From Pyrrhosoma nymphula (Eukaryota; Arthropoda; Insecta; Odonata; Coenagrionidae), in assembly GCA_963573305.1 (NCBI GenBank), contig OY754337.1, positions 69,289,094 to 69,353,093 on the forward strand: a stretch of DNA of 64,000 nucleotides. The letters run 5' to 3'. Under the pieces are notes generated by a model. The model was not told the origin of the DNA and did not search any database. It saw only the letters and a list, made by a program, of their open reading frames with translations. Below are positions 1-13,597 of the stretch, piece after piece. Numbering within the stretch: position 1 is the first letter of the stretch; the number at the start of each line of letters is the position of its first letter. The position numbers were made by a program, and so were the translations under genes.

Positions 1-715
1 GTAGAAAACTGGCTCTTTTTTAATGATTTCCTCCATAATGACCAATCCTTGCAAACCTCTGATTCTCTTATACTAATGCATTCCTTCATACACGCTCTCC
101 CCTTCTTAAGACTCCCAATATTACACCTCTTTATGGTCTCTTCCACCACATTCACCCATAAATTTCGTGGTCTATCCCTTCCTCCCTCACCATTCACTCT
201 ACTATCATATATATCTGTTTCATCATTCGACGTTCTCCCATTCTCTCGACATGGCCAAATCAACGAAATACACTCATTTCATATGCATGTGTCTATTACC
301 AGTGCATCTAATCCACATCTTTCATCTCCCACTCATTCCTAACCCTATCCACCCTACTTTTGCTGCAAATACTTCTCCGGTACCCCATTTCCACCGCATT
401 TAGCCTACTCTTATGCTTATCCTGACATACCCATGTTTCGCTGCCATACAACAACGTCGGAAGGAGAACACTTTTGTACACTGCGATCTTCGCTTTCCTA
501 GACAAACACTCATTCTTAGATATGCTACACATACTACCTACGACTTTCCTACCGACATTCGCACGCCTTACAACCTCTTCGTCTATCCTTCCATCTTTAG
601 CAAACATTCGGCCTAGATTCGCAAAATCATCTACTTGTGCAATTACTTCATCATTTACCCTCATTATTCTAATCACTCTCCCTATCAAAAACTACTACAT
701 AATGTGGTTTTTGAT
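1..715 (-). mobile_element. LINE (RTE/craniofacial-type) RT 3'-end remnant
   Basis: Read on the minus strand, this encodes the C-terminal part of a non-LTR reverse transcriptase polyprotein. The clearest open stretch is 308-688. It contains the thumb-region pattern for a 'VDDFANLG' sheet, then 'LLYGSETWV', then 'AVEMGYRRSICSKSR' and 'RVRNEWE'. Below 308 a frameshift is needed to continue into 'FGHVERMGE' and then a Trp-rich tail near position 1 ('VCKDWSLWRKSL'). These are hallmarks of the tail that follows the RT in this LINE group. The catalytic RT core and the endonuclease are absent, so this is a 5'-truncated, dead copy. It probably continues left of the window. Family assignment is from motif recognition only. 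Confidence 0.8.
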
Positions 716-2433
716 GCATTTATTCTCAAATCCATTCTCCTTGTTGCTTTATAAAAGTTATTCAGGAACCACTGTAATTCCAGTACTCTGTCAGCAGCAC
801 TGCCTTGACTAAGTAATATACATAGTGATATTTATAACGCAAAATATTGTTTTAATGTTTGTATTTCTCAGTGATTAAATAAACATTCACATCTGAGGAG
901 TTGACTTAACTATATGTTTCACACCGTAATTAAAGCTATACAATCAAAGATTTTTGTTCGATTTTATAAAAAGTATTCATAAATAATAAATACTATATAA
1001 TAAATAATAATAATAGTATACTAAATAATAAATTTACTTTTTTTAACTCGTCCAGTTAAAAAAAAAAGTCCATTAAAACTAGGGGTGTGTCGCAGTAGCA
1101 GCGGTCGAGCAAATGAAAAGTGGGGGCAGAGCGAATCAAAATGTCGTCAACCGTGGCAGTGAGGTGCGGGGGAAGTGAATTTGAAAATGAAGGACGAGGT
1201 CTCATAAAGGAGGCAACGGGTGACTCCCCCGCGGGACCGTGGCCCCGGTCCCCTGCTGTGAATATTCACCCGTTGAATATCGAGGAAGAACCCACCATGT
1301 TATCTGTATTTCAATCCTGGGATTGGTTTACAGTAGACCTCTAATCTTCTCTGCTCATAGTATGCAGCCCTGCATTATTCTCTATTATATCACCGTCCTC
1401 GCAAAAGCTCGATGGACAGAGTTTTGAGATTGGAAGGATCTATTGCCTAAAAACACAACTGGTGAATGGGTATTAGCTGCGTGCCTTTCTTTCATTGGAT
1501 AACAGTGTGTGAAATGCGCCTACCATTCCAACTATGGTATATGGTAATTCATTGGACTAACTACGCTAAGGAGCAACTACATTAAACGGTGCGTTTCTTT
1601 CTTCCTGCGATATTCCTAGCGTGCAGCCTGGCGTTGCGGTTATTTAATTCGCATTGCGTTGTACCCAATTTGAACTACATCTAACGATATTTCCCCTCCA
1701 TTCATTGGGGAAGGCGTTCTCTTGTTCACGTAAATAAACGTTTAAAAACGGCTCTTCTTCATAGCTATTTATCAACTTCTTCAGGCAGCAATATTTCTGG
1801 AACTTGTAGTCTCGCTGCAGTAAAACTTAAAGATGTCGGTTGAAGAGTTTATCACGACATACCTTTAGTTATGCTAAGCTAAAAATACGCCATTAAGAGT
1901 CTAGCATTCCCACATTACGGGGCAGTAATGGGGATTACTGTTTGGGCGCGGTGCTACTCTGGACGCAGAGAAAAATTGCACCAGCTCCATCATAGAAAAA
2001 CACTCGGTGTCCTGCCAATGAAATGTGAAAAAGGTCTCAAGGTAGTATGCACAGAAAAGCACAGTAAGAAACTCTGGGGGGGGGTTATTATGTAACATTG
2101 GTTCCTATCATCTCTAGGTTATTATTCGTTATCTACGTCACAGTCAAAACAGATTGTCCAAATCGTGATATAATGTAATGTTCTACCGATACAATTTTCA
2201 TCGCTCTAGTCCAAATTTCAGAATTACTCTATCGGTTAGCACCAGGGTTGATTTTTAAAGTCGTGACTGAAAAATTTCACAATAATTTCCCGGGGAGGCC
2301 ATTATAAAAGGATCGGGGGAAATCACCCGGAAAGTCAATGGAGAATCGCATGAACTCGCCGACCCAAAATTCAGAATCATCACCAGAAGTCATCAATCAG
2401 AAGATTGGTTTGCTGCAGCTCTCCACTCTCCTA
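716..2433. other. Unassigned stretch, no supported gene
   Basis: Positions 716-1080 are very AT-rich. Positions about 1080-1345 are noticeably richer in G and C, with short overlapping ORFs of 62-74 codons that show no recognisable domain. From 1345 to 2433 I see no motif, splice-bounded exon or clear repeat. The stretch is best treated as intergenic or decayed repeat DNA. Confidence 0.4.
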
Positions 2434-2766
2434 TCAGCTAACCGCTTCATTCCTGCATAATTTTTCACTTGGACGTCCTCCATATTGGCGAATGATGTAT
2501 TCCATTCTTGGTCTTCCTCTGTATTTCTGCCCACCTATTTCTTCTTCCATTGATGCTTTCAATAAGCTATTGTGTCGCAAAGTTTGTCCAATATGGTAGT
2601 CTCTTCTTCTCAGAGTTTTTTTATATGTGCTTCTTTTATCTCCAACTCTTCGTAGGACTTTTTCGTTGGTGATTCTATCCGTCCATTTAATATTCATCAT
2701 TCTTCTAAAGCACCACATCTCCATTGCTTCCAATTTATTTACACTGCAGCAGTCAAAATTCAGCAT
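2434..2766 (-). mobile_element. LINE RT C-terminal remnant
   Basis: A 110-codon open stretch on the minus strand carries the post-RT tail of a non-LTR element. It contains 'KLEAMEMWCFRRMMNIKW', then 'DRITNEKVLRRV', then a 'RRRDYHIGQTLRHNSLL' block, and ends in 'GQKYRGRPRMEYI'. This is the usual order (EMW-RRM-W, TNE-VL-RV, W-GH-LRH, GKR-RGR-R) in this LINE group. Nothing of the RT core or endonuclease is left, and no host splice sites flank it. It is related to, but not the same copy as, the remnant at 1-715. A still more decayed relative lies at 63640-63974. Confidence 0.8.
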
Positions 2767-3608
2767 GTTAACAAATAATTGTCAAAACATTGTCATTTCC
2801 TTCGCAGGTTTCCGCGTTGATTTGATGATTCCAGCAGTTTCGGGTTTCCATCCGCGTATGCTATTTAAAATAGCCAACAATAACTTCCGGGCATCCTTGA
2901 CCCGGAAGGTTGTCTATATAAAAAACATATCCGGACCGTATACCGAAAATGCTGGAATCATTATTCGTTGTATTCACCAAAAGTAATATATTTCGAAGAG
3001 AATGCTTACTGTTTATGTTAGTATGTCAAAGTATTGTTGCTTTGTCTACTGAATGGAGCAAAAAATATACACTGAAATCAACCGAAAATATAATTTACTC
3101 TACCCACGCTGATTTCAATGCTTTCAAAGGATTATTAAACTGCTATTCTAATTCAATAAACGATAATCTAGTTCCTAAAAGAAGGGAAACTCGTAGAAGA
3201 TGAATACCACCTTCTTCGGTGACATGGATGTGGGGAAGGAACAACATTTAATGAAAAAAGATAGAGGAAGAATTTGTGATTAAATATTAAATATTAGAAG
3301 CTTTTATCATAGGAAATGCTATGCACCTAAAAAGCATTTAAAAGTAGTAATACCCAAGGATTTACAACTTTGATGTTATTCCAGGCGTAATTGCAGATTT
3401 TCGTCCAGTATCGACAACTTTTGTATATTCGGATCAAATGGGATTATGCAAAAGAGATAATATCCATGGATCTATACATATTATTCCAAAATGATATTTT
3501 TTGTTTTAATTTACTAGTCAACTTTCATGTATCAATTTATGTTCATTCCTCCGGCATCAATAAGTGGGAAATCTTTTGAAAGTGTCTCGGAGCTTCAGTC
3601 ACAATCTT
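2767..3608. other. Unassigned AT-rich stretch
   Basis: Short ORFs of 62-119 codons are present but have no recognisable domain, biased composition or splice context. Nothing else was seen. Confidence 0.35.
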
Positions 3609-3946
3609 GGATCGGGTTCATGTTATGGCTTGATTACTTCTTGATGGCTTCTCATTCCGAGTTCCCGGGTTTGAATCCTGGTAGGATTGGATTTTTTCCA
3701 TGGGAACCCTGATCCCTACTTGGGCTCTGTTAAGAGAGTACTTCAACAGAAGAACTCCGTCCATCGGATGGGACTTTAAACGGTGGTCCACTTGGCGCCT
3801 TTCATTACGAGTAGGCTAATATCGACGTCAGATTTCTTCCTTTCCCCAAATAATTCTTCCCTCTCCAACCTAACCACTTTTCCTCAATGATTCAAATGGA
3901 ATAAGATGTCGGTCGCCTTTCCCTAAAATAACCAAACAACCAAAGC
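3609..3946 (+). mobile_element. tRNA-derived SINE, copy 1
   Basis: The head looks like a tRNA gene: an A-box-like segment around 3625-3650 is followed by a B-box 'GGGTTTGAATCCTGG' at about 3666-3680. The body shares ordered blocks with the element at 14483-14792: 'ATCCCTACTTG', 'GAGAGTACTT', a 'ACTTT-AAC-GTGG' block, 'AGGCTAA', and a 3' end containing 'GGTCGCCT' and 'AATAAC'. Two diverged copies with the same head and tail define a SINE family. No coding capacity is expected. The copy is well diverged, so it is old. Confidence 0.75.
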
Positions 3947-6900
3947 CGTGAAGTCCACAGAACCCTGCCTGAACTCTTTGCTCTGTCTACCATTCTTCAA
4001 TACTAAGTTTAAACTACATGCATTATGGTGAACAAGCATTTCCGTAATTTGATACTGCAATTACTTATCCTATACTATAAATCGAGAAATAATTGTATAT
4101 ACCAATGTGCAATTTAATGATTTTATCGAAAACTGGTAATCAGATCTACCCGAATGTTGGCATTTAAGGTTTTTTTTCGGTACGAAGAATCGATTGGTAT
4201 AGGACCCATATCCGCGAAAAATCTGTATTTTGTAGAAATAAAAGCATTTATTTATAAAATACGTAATTTAAACATGACGTTCTAATTAATTCTTAGTTAC
4301 TTTCATATTATTTTACTTATTATACTTAATTAAATGTTCATAACCGTAAATGTAATTAAATAAAGTTAGTTTTTCATACAATATAATTGCATAAAATGTA
4401 TGAAAAGGTTACAAATTTTATAAAATAACATAAATTTCCATTTTATTTAAAAATAATCAATACACAGAGTATACCGAGCAAAGCTCGGTACCCCGGTACT
4501 TTATAATATGTACGAATAAATCCACTCACAGTCCCACATGTGATTTCTCTCTTCTCATTGACTCATCTCCCGACACCCTTGGACCACAACATTTTTAATT
4601 TCCCAGGAAGGCTACATTTTGGTTCAGAAAGCACGAGAAAAATATTTTTAAAGATTCAATTTCAACTGGATTTTAATGATGTATAACTTACACACCTCAG
4701 TAAATACAATTTCCAACACGAGAAAAAATTGCATCCCCTTTACGATTGGCTGCTGAAAATCGATAAAAATACGTTAAGTCCGCATTCGAAAATTTTATTT
4801 CATCAAAATGTTGACCTGAATATACTTATGTAAGTAATGGAAATTATTTTATGAATTGCGAAAGAATTAATAATTACTTTGAAAATATTAAATAATTCTT
4901 CACAGGTATTAATATAATGGTTTTTGTATGGCCTCTCTTACCACAAGGTGTTTAAAAAAATCAAATAATAGAAAAGTCTCCTACTCACATTTCTGGCCGG
5001 GATTTATGGCTTTACCCTCATTTTTCTTTCCCTTTAGAGGTGTACACACTATAAATGGTTATATAATCCTAAAATATCACGCGCGACGATGTCACTTATT
5101 CCTGTAGTAGGTATGTTAACTTACTCTCTCATGATCTAGATACGACAAGCCGTGATAAAACTTATGAAGTGCAGAAGCTAGACTTACGATGTCTACAAAT
5201 ATTGTCTCTAGTGTGACGCTTCCTATCAATAGTATGGTTTCGATCCACCAGTCAAGGCCCAACGCCCAAGCGACTGTGTTTGTCTAGCCGTCACTTTTCA
5301 CATCGGAACGAAATGTGTCCCTCATTGGTCGGTTGAACTGTCACCTGACATGTCACTAAGTAGGATGGGGGAGGAAGAGCTGTCTCTGCCCACCCACAAA
5401 TCCCTGATGCTTTAACGAAATTTATAGCCACAACTAGAGAATATAGAAAATAGTACCCTTAACTATAAATATGTCGTTGGATTACTAAGTTATCATTTCT
5501 CGGACAACTGAAAATTTTTAGCAACATTTTGGGGCTATTTTTGGTTTTTAAAAGAAATAAATTTCCGAACTGATCCCTGGCTAAACCTGAACTTAATGTC
5601 ACGTGAGGGTTTTAAAGTCGCATCTCCAACTGATCACTTTGCTTCACATTCTATGTTATAATCCAGCCTCAAAGAACATGGGGTGGTATTAAAACCTTTG
5701 GACAAAGGCACTACTGCTGTCCGAAAAAGCATGCGTAAATCTGCATTAAGTAGCCTGCCAGACCAAATAGCATAATTTGAGTCCATGTCCGAGGTATAAG
5801 ATAACTTCCAATTTTCAAAATTCATATTTTTCCGTGATCAACGAACAGTGCATCAATTGTTTCCAATTCGAGATGATCACTTTTTGCATTATGATTAATG
5901 CAAGCAATTCATTATGAATTTATGATGAGTTTTTAACTAATACCCTTCCGGAAAAAAATGCAGGAAATTCCCAAGAAGCCATTTTTAAAAATATCTCCAC
6001 TTCCATTATGCTTTACTCGGCGATTGATTTTTAAAATCAACCCCTTCATACTCAATCACACATAAGTGAGAAAATACATAAAAACTGGCTGGTGATTTGA
6101 ACTTCTTGGCGTGCTAATTGCCAAAATTTACCAAAAAGACCACTCATTTATCTTTCCCATAACCCTATATGATATTTGCATCAATCCCGTTTTTAACTCA
6201 TTTTGTATAACGAATCAGCCGGAACCTGTGGAAAAAAGATGCAACCTATCAAAATTTCATGCGGAAATTTACTGAGTGTTGCCTCTACGTCTATGAGTGA
6301 GAGAGTTTTTGAAAAGGAGAATCGACTTTGTCAGCAAGTAGAATTCCAATAGGGCTGAGAAAGAGATTTACTTAGTGTTTTATTCAGAGTTTGGCGTTTA
6401 ACAGCTGCTTCATGTCCAGTAAAATAAAAATAGGAAAAGTACATGTAAAGTGTTGAACCATGGTTTTGGAGAAATATATAAATATCGGGTGAAGTAGACT
6501 GAATGAGGAAGTACTGATGAGAAAAGGAGAGGAAAGAAAACTGCTGAGAGAAATAAATCTTGTTTGGGATATATTGGAAGGATTAGAATGCTTGACGTTA
6601 TAAAAATAGCAGAAGTTACAGACGAATAAAATTAGATCCTCAGGGCCGAGTGCGGAAGGAAGACATCCCAATGAAAGCGTTTTTACGCGTGTCAAGAAAG
6701 CTAACTTGAACTACGAGAGGTAAGAACTATTCCAATACCAAATGTTCGCCGCATTCCGAGAAGGTGAGACCATGGCCATTGGTCGCACCAGAATGGCATT
6801 AACAAAATTACAGGCATACCACTCATGCTTGAGAATTTATTTCATCTTAAAAAAATACATCACAATTAGAATGCGTATCCTGACAAGGTCACTTCCAGAA

Positions 6901-7522
6901 CAGTCCCTTAAAAAGACCCAGTAATGGTACCTCTACCATCACGTAGTGGTCCTGTGGTTGTCCTATGTGAAAAATTGTTTTTCCGCAAACACTTATATGG
7001 CAGTTGTTCATTTTTTGTCCTACATGCAAATATTGAGCTCACCCAACTTTAAAACCGTTTTTGGTAGCTTAGTAATTATTTTAATACATAAATAAAGTGG
7101 ATAAATTTAAATAATTTTAGTGTCTCATAAATCGACGTTTGATAAATTGTTTGCAGCAACAAAAGATAGTTAAATGATAAGCATGGCCAACGCAGACTTA
7201 ATTTATTTTAAAATATTTATAAAGAAAAAGAGATACTGATGATGATACAGAAATTCTATTCTGTCATTCACGAAACAGTAGACCCTACTCGATAAAAAAT
7301 ATCACACATATTGAGAAAGACATGCGCTGTAATATTATCTTTTTTTTTAAGATCGAACTAAGTGAATAAAAAAATCACGGATTTACTTATCATACCGAAG
7401 GCAAGTTGCAAGAGAAACACTTATCTCCCACACGTAACGGCGTCTTGAGTCGCAATACCTTTTAACATGCAAAGCCCTCCTCAGGGAATAATACATGAAT
7501 AAAGCACCCCGCTGACTACTCC
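3947..7522. other. Unassigned intergenic DNA
   Basis: The stretch is AT-rich. A short perfect hairpin 'ACCGAGCAAAGCTCGGT' lies near 4475-4491. Several ORFs of 60-103 codons occur but none has a domain or splice context. I see no gene here. Confidence 0.35.
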
Positions 7523-8110
7523 TTGGAAATCCTTACCACACACCACGGTCTGAAATCGAGCGAAAGCCGCTACGTAGCTGAATTTCCCGAGGAAGGAGGG
7601 GCTCTGGGGAGGGGTTGGGGAGAAAAGACCTGTGCCTATCGTCGCAGAAAAGACGACAGCCCATCAATATCCCTTCTCCTTTGGATTCCATTGACATTTC
7701 GCCTCGCGGTGGAATTACCTTCCCGTACATCGTCACATCAGCTTGGTCTTGCGACTCGGATTAATGGATTACCTGAGAGTATGTGCGCGGCGAGGTCAGA
7801 GCTGCGAGACCATTGGGCTGATGCAAGATTGAGAGGGCTCGCATCGACTCGGGTGCCCTGAGCGCGGTCCTTGGGACAAACTCGTCTCTGTGGTCACCGC
7901 ATTCAAGTTCAAAGGAAGGAAGGACGGAGGGTTGAAATGGGAGGAGAAGAGGCGTCTTCGCGTGGAAACGACTGCACGATACTCGAAACTTAAAGGCTTA
8001 ACCTTCAACATGATTCTTTATCTAAAATGCAGCGGCGAACATAGGACACGGTGGTCATTCTCGAGATATTTCTGCGCCACGGGATGGGGACGGACATTTG
8101 ACTGAATGAC
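7523..8110. other. GC-richer island with overlapping ORFs, no product assigned
   Basis: This block is clearly richer in G, C and CpG than its flanks. It has overlapping ORFs on both strands (about 112 and 71 codons on plus, 67 and 71 on minus), as expected of GC-rich non-coding DNA. No domain is visible and no ORF stands out over its antisense partners. It could be a CpG-rich promoter or first-exon region or a decayed repeat. I cannot tell which. Confidence 0.3.
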
Positions 8111-11100
8111 GTCAGTAGAGTCTCACCTGATTTCATGTCCAACCTGACCTTAGGCGAAAGCAAGGGAAAGATGGTGTTTTGGTCCGCTATGGTATAGCCC
8201 GGTTATTTTACTAAATATCACCCATGTGGAATGGTCACTAACTTAATCACGAAACTCGCTTGATTACGCGAAGGATGAAAAGAAAAAAATGAAATACAGT
8301 AAAATGGTTGAGGGTGTAATCCAAAGAAAATAGGAGACAGTGCCAACAACTGAGAAATGAATGCACCACATCACTAATGAAGAAAAAGAAGAAGAATATG
8401 AACAATGTCCTAGAAAAGTCATACGCTGGCCACGCAACATGTCCACTTACGTAATATTTTATTTTAAATGGTCTGTTATTACGAATTGTTTCAGGTTTGT
8501 ATGATTATTACTAATATTCTACCAGTTAGATTTGGTTTTGGTGGAGCATTCTACTTCTATCTTCCCAACTTAAAACTTCTTTCTCCTCACACTTATATTT
8601 CTCCCTTTAACTCAGGTGTACTTCCTACCTCACTTCTAGCTTCACATATCAAGCCTTTTCCTCCCTATTCTTTGCTTTTCCAGCGTTCAACCTTCAATAT
8701 CATTCTAAAATATTAATTTATCTGTGATTACTTGTTCTGCCACTTACCCATCATCCCATCAAGTCTCCTCTAGGAACTTTCTTTCATTCCTTCCAGTGGC
8801 CATTGTGGCTAGAGTAGGATGCACGGCATTCAAACTCGGGTTTTCGGCCATCATTAACCCCGATGATAGACGAGTTGGACAACAAAATTTCACGTCGGTG
8901 GTCATTGAGTTCCTCGTCTAGTGTAAATTTAGAGAGCATATAGGTGACCCAACTCACACACCAAGAAAAGAGCAGATTTTTTAAACGTTGCGGAACGAAA
9001 TGCATTCTTAGGGGAGTGACGAATTGAAATTTTCAACTTTGAGAATTTAGAAATGGAAAAAATGAGAGGGTATTATGAAAATTTCAAGAATATCTACCCT
9101 AACATAAGATCTGTACACGGATCAGATCTCTCCAAAACCAACCTTTTCCCCATTTTTGGCTCCCGGAAAAGCCCAACTCATAATTACCCCATTAAACATC
9201 ATTAGCTGTGCCCAATGCCCTTGCTGCGTCGGAATACCAACTAGTAATTTGGCCGCTACTCAAACGCAATATTTTCGCGATTAGTGTCAGATCATTAGCT
9301 TTTACCTTTTGAGACGTATTCTCATCAAATAATCGTGTAATTGAACTATATCGAGGGAAATGGACAGGAGTTAACGTGACCCCATTCAAATTTCCTTGCT
9401 GCAGGTTAGGAATTAGGCAATTCAGGACTGAAAACTGTCTAGCAACGTCATTTAAGAGGAATGGGTTAAATAAACGTGGAAGGATTGCCAGCATTTTAAT
9501 GGAATCAACTGCATATAATGCCCATAATTACACAAATTGTAGAGGGGTAGCTATATTATAGCACGTAGTGGACCTTCGAATAATAAATCAGTTGAATGAG
9601 TTGTTCTATAGCAGAATACCGGAATTAAGATGAAAATTTAAAGCCTTAAAACCTTATTGCACACATTCAAGGGTAGCATGAGGGTGATTTCCATTTAGCT
9701 AGCGGATACCAGCACAGACATGCGCCGACGAATGGAACAGGACAAGCACTGCCGGAAATACGACGCAAAATTCGAAAAGTAAGGATGATAGCGCAGGTAC
9801 TCAATATATAATAATTAACTCGTGATTTTAAACAATATCTCATCTAATCGAAAAATTAAAAAGGTCACATTGACGTAAACTTCGCTAAATAAAGGAATTT
9901 TGTCTACGGGGTGACAACTACCGATCTCGATCTAATTGAAGTCACCACCTGCATTCAAAACAAACTTGGTGCGATAGTGTCGCCATGCAAGCTAGTGCAG
10001 ACAAAATTTCACCCAACGTGTTTTTAAGTGCGCCGCTATCTGAACTTGCATAAAGAGAATGGAACACGATGTTCTCTAACAAAAAACACAGGTAGCAAAA
10101 AAGCTCACGGATATCGTAGTAGTTCGGTCAAGAAGACAGCAATGGATGTCGAATATGGTGTAGCAGGAGCCTCCTCGAAAGATAATGAAAATAATCAAAT
10201 TATGTATCAGGATAAAAGTTCAATCCCCAAGGAAGATGAAATTATATGATTGAGAGGTTACACAGAAAAAGGGTTGGCAAATTACGGATTAGAAAATAAT
10301 GACACAGAGAGAGAAACATAAAGTAACTCTGGACGAAGCATTTATTGGTAGCGGATTAAACACGGCTTGAAGCACCGCTGAAAATGATATCAATGAAAGA
10401 TGGGCGGAAACAGGAAAATATTCCAACTCGATGAAGTTCTAATGAAATTGATAATGTTTAAGGGGGTAACGTCCATCTAGGTCAGACATAGACGGCAACC
10501 ATAACTTATCTAATTCTGTGCAAAATTGAATTCAAGCAACTGAATATAACAGAGCGAAAGAGATGGTGGCAGGATTATAGACGTGCTTCATACACGAGTT
10601 GATACTGAGTTATAAGTGGTGACATAGTAAAACATGGTGTGTGAATAGCAAAATGCCGGAAGAACGAAAGTTCGATTTTTAAGAAGAAAATACTTCAAGT
10701 ATATCGCATCTCAGAAGAAGCAATGGAACTGATTGAAGGGAGAGGAAATTACAAACTCTAGAACTGAGTCGTCATAAAAGAAAAATAGCTGAATACACTG
10801 AGAGCTGAGAGAAAAAATGCACGGGAACTAAGGACTAAGAGTAATAAAGCACAAAAATACATTATTACACTAAAGTAGAGGCATTTTAAGGATGAAAAAT
10901 AAATGCTAGACAACTCAGGGTAAGCAATGCAAAACTCTACCAGAAGATAGATAATTATGAATTAGGAGATGTAAATAATACTTGGAAATAATTTTAGAAT
11001 GAAGATATCGAAAGATATAAATAATTTAAGGCAAAGATTAAAACAACACAGAAGAAGGTAATTAAGAAATCTATATTGGACGTAGAATTTGATGTTGCTG

Positions 11101-13597
11101 TCACGAATTAAACGTAGGTACAAATCTCGCGAAACTAATGATGTAAATAAGGTACTTACGTCAGTTACTTAAGAAGAGAATTTTGTAAAGGACTTTATCG
11201 CTTGATGTGTAGCTTACACTACTTTTAAAAATACCAACATACTTCCAGAAGTACGTAGTATGGTGTAGTTCCAAAAATGTAAGAAAATATGGATGCAAAA
11301 CCTTTCTGGCACGGAAAGAGGGAGTGACCAAAGGGGAAAACTGGGTGGAAAAGGATAAAAACAATTATTAATAATACGGTAGAATAAGAGGGCGAGCTTA
11401 TGAGGTAACTTTGAAGGCGGCAGGAAAGGTAGAAGGTGGGGAAGACAAAACGGACAGCACGAAAAGGGATAGAAATAGGAAAAAAGTAAAGAAGAAAAAT
11501 AATGTGGAGAAAAAGGACCTAATCGTGAGAAGAATTTCAAATCGACTGTATATAATATTATTCATCACGTAGAATCTGTAATAACTCAGTGATATTTTAA
11601 AGAAGTGAACATATTATGATGAAACTAAAGAAGAACAGAATATTAGTCGTATGATTGTCGATGAACCATATTTTGTTTTAGATGACACATGGACAAATAA
11701 TGGAGATTTATTTCTTGTTTCTACTCAAGCAGAAGGTAATAGAAATGAGCAGCAAACAAGGAGCTCCTAAAAAGAAATAAATCTAGCTGAACAAGAGTAA
11801 CTTCCTCTGGAATAAATCCTAAAACAAATGGATGTAAAACTGACTGGTAACATGGATAAGGTCATTCCTCCTGGCCTAACCCCTTTCTCATTTTCCAGGA
11901 ATAGGCAGACGTCACGTAAAGTATCGCATGACGCGGCAGCGGTTGCCCTAAAAACAAAAGAGCAGTGGACTCGTTTTCGTTCGCAACTTCCGGCAGAGGA
12001 TCAAGAGTGAGACGGGGAGGGGAGTTTTCTCCTCCCCCTTCTCGGGAAACAAAACCCAAACGATGGGAAACGGGGATCGGCGGCACCAGGGACGAGGGGG
12101 AGGGAAGCAAATGAGGATCGCACTCGGATCAAACCCTCCAAAGTAAATACTTATGGACCCTGATTTACAGAAGAAAAAAGGTAGGTCGTCGCGGGACGGC
12201 TGACAGTAGTGGAACACTGAGTATGGATATGATTGGCAGTGGGGAGTACACAGTATTATATGTAAATAAACATAATAAATTAAATTTATATTTCTAGAAA
12301 TATTAATATGAAAATTATATTTTTACATTAATGATAATTTTTTTAATACACATAGACTTGCATTATTACGCTATATCCCTCTTGTGATAGTATTTTGAAT
12401 TTATTCGAAGCGCTTGTATAAACGTAACTGAACGTAACCAAACGTAACCACGAAACGACTCAACATTCGATCCGTCCGGGAATGGTGTCGCGTGATGTTA
12501 GGCTTTCGCAAGATTACCCCTCATCCATAAGAAGTGTTCCACTTCAAAAAATCAACCCAATTGTACGAAAACTTCACATTCCTTTGGAAAAGGAGCTACA
12601 TGTATGATTATTTTTCTTCTTAATATCTCCGGTCATCTTTAGATTACCGATAAACTTAAGGAGGCCCCGCCGCGACTGTGTGAGTCAAAACAAATACTAA
12701 ATTCCACATTTTTTATATTTTGTCAAAAAAAATCCTGCTTTCACTGATGCAATGCGTTACCTATAGAAACCCAAAAGTAAGGTACAAAATATGCAGATTA
12801 TTCCACGAGTGTATTTTAAATTAGTACTTGTTTCCAGCCATAGGAGCCGACTGCAGCGCCATTTCCTACGAATTACCGCATTTTGACTTCAATTACGGCA
12901 TTAATTCTTCAATAACTAGAAAAATAAGGTGGTAATATGCCTGTATTATATTTTTATTCAATTTCTCTCGATTATTTCCTTCTTAGAGACAGTTTTCCAC
13001 GAAAATGGCATTTGTATTTTATGGAAAAATACTATTTTTTCCCGTGTTTATCTCATTCCCCCATTGAACATGTAATTTCAAGTTCAATTATAGAATAAAA
13101 TAGCGTGGAAAGATATTATTTTGTTGTTCATATCAGATAGAGGAAAACTTTTTCTACAAGTAGACAGAATATAAATAAAATTACATTTAAGTCATTTTAC
13201 AGTGGAACCACCTTAACTGTTCATTTCATAACTAATACCCACAAGTTTGATTTTTCTCTGAGAAAGAGGAAAATCTAATAACTTTCCCTGACATTCAATT
13301 TATAGTTATTCTCGTGGTATAAACATCAGAAAATCTCATCAACAATTGATGTATTACGGTTTCATTCAGAAGCAACGTACCATTTTCACTATGGGTAATT
13401 GGGTAATCAGAAGGAAATTTTACCCTCACCCCCCTCACCTTTAGTTTGTCAATCAATCCATGAGGAGATGACTAAACTCTTTCTAGCATCGATTTCATGA
13501 CAATTTGTCTTGGTTTGGCGTACTGTCTCAGTCCCATTATCAAACAGACAATTAATAAACTTCACAGTTTCCGGCGTGAATTGGTGGAACTGCATAT
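8111..13597. other. Unassigned intergenic DNA
   Basis: No recognisable gene, RNA or transposon domain was seen. The block 10560-11120 is purine-rich on the plus strand and the block 11860-12220 is GC-richer. Both have only short overlapping ORFs. The 100-codon minus ORF at 9192-9494 and the 108-codon minus ORF at 11214-11540 show no known motif. Confidence 0.3.
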
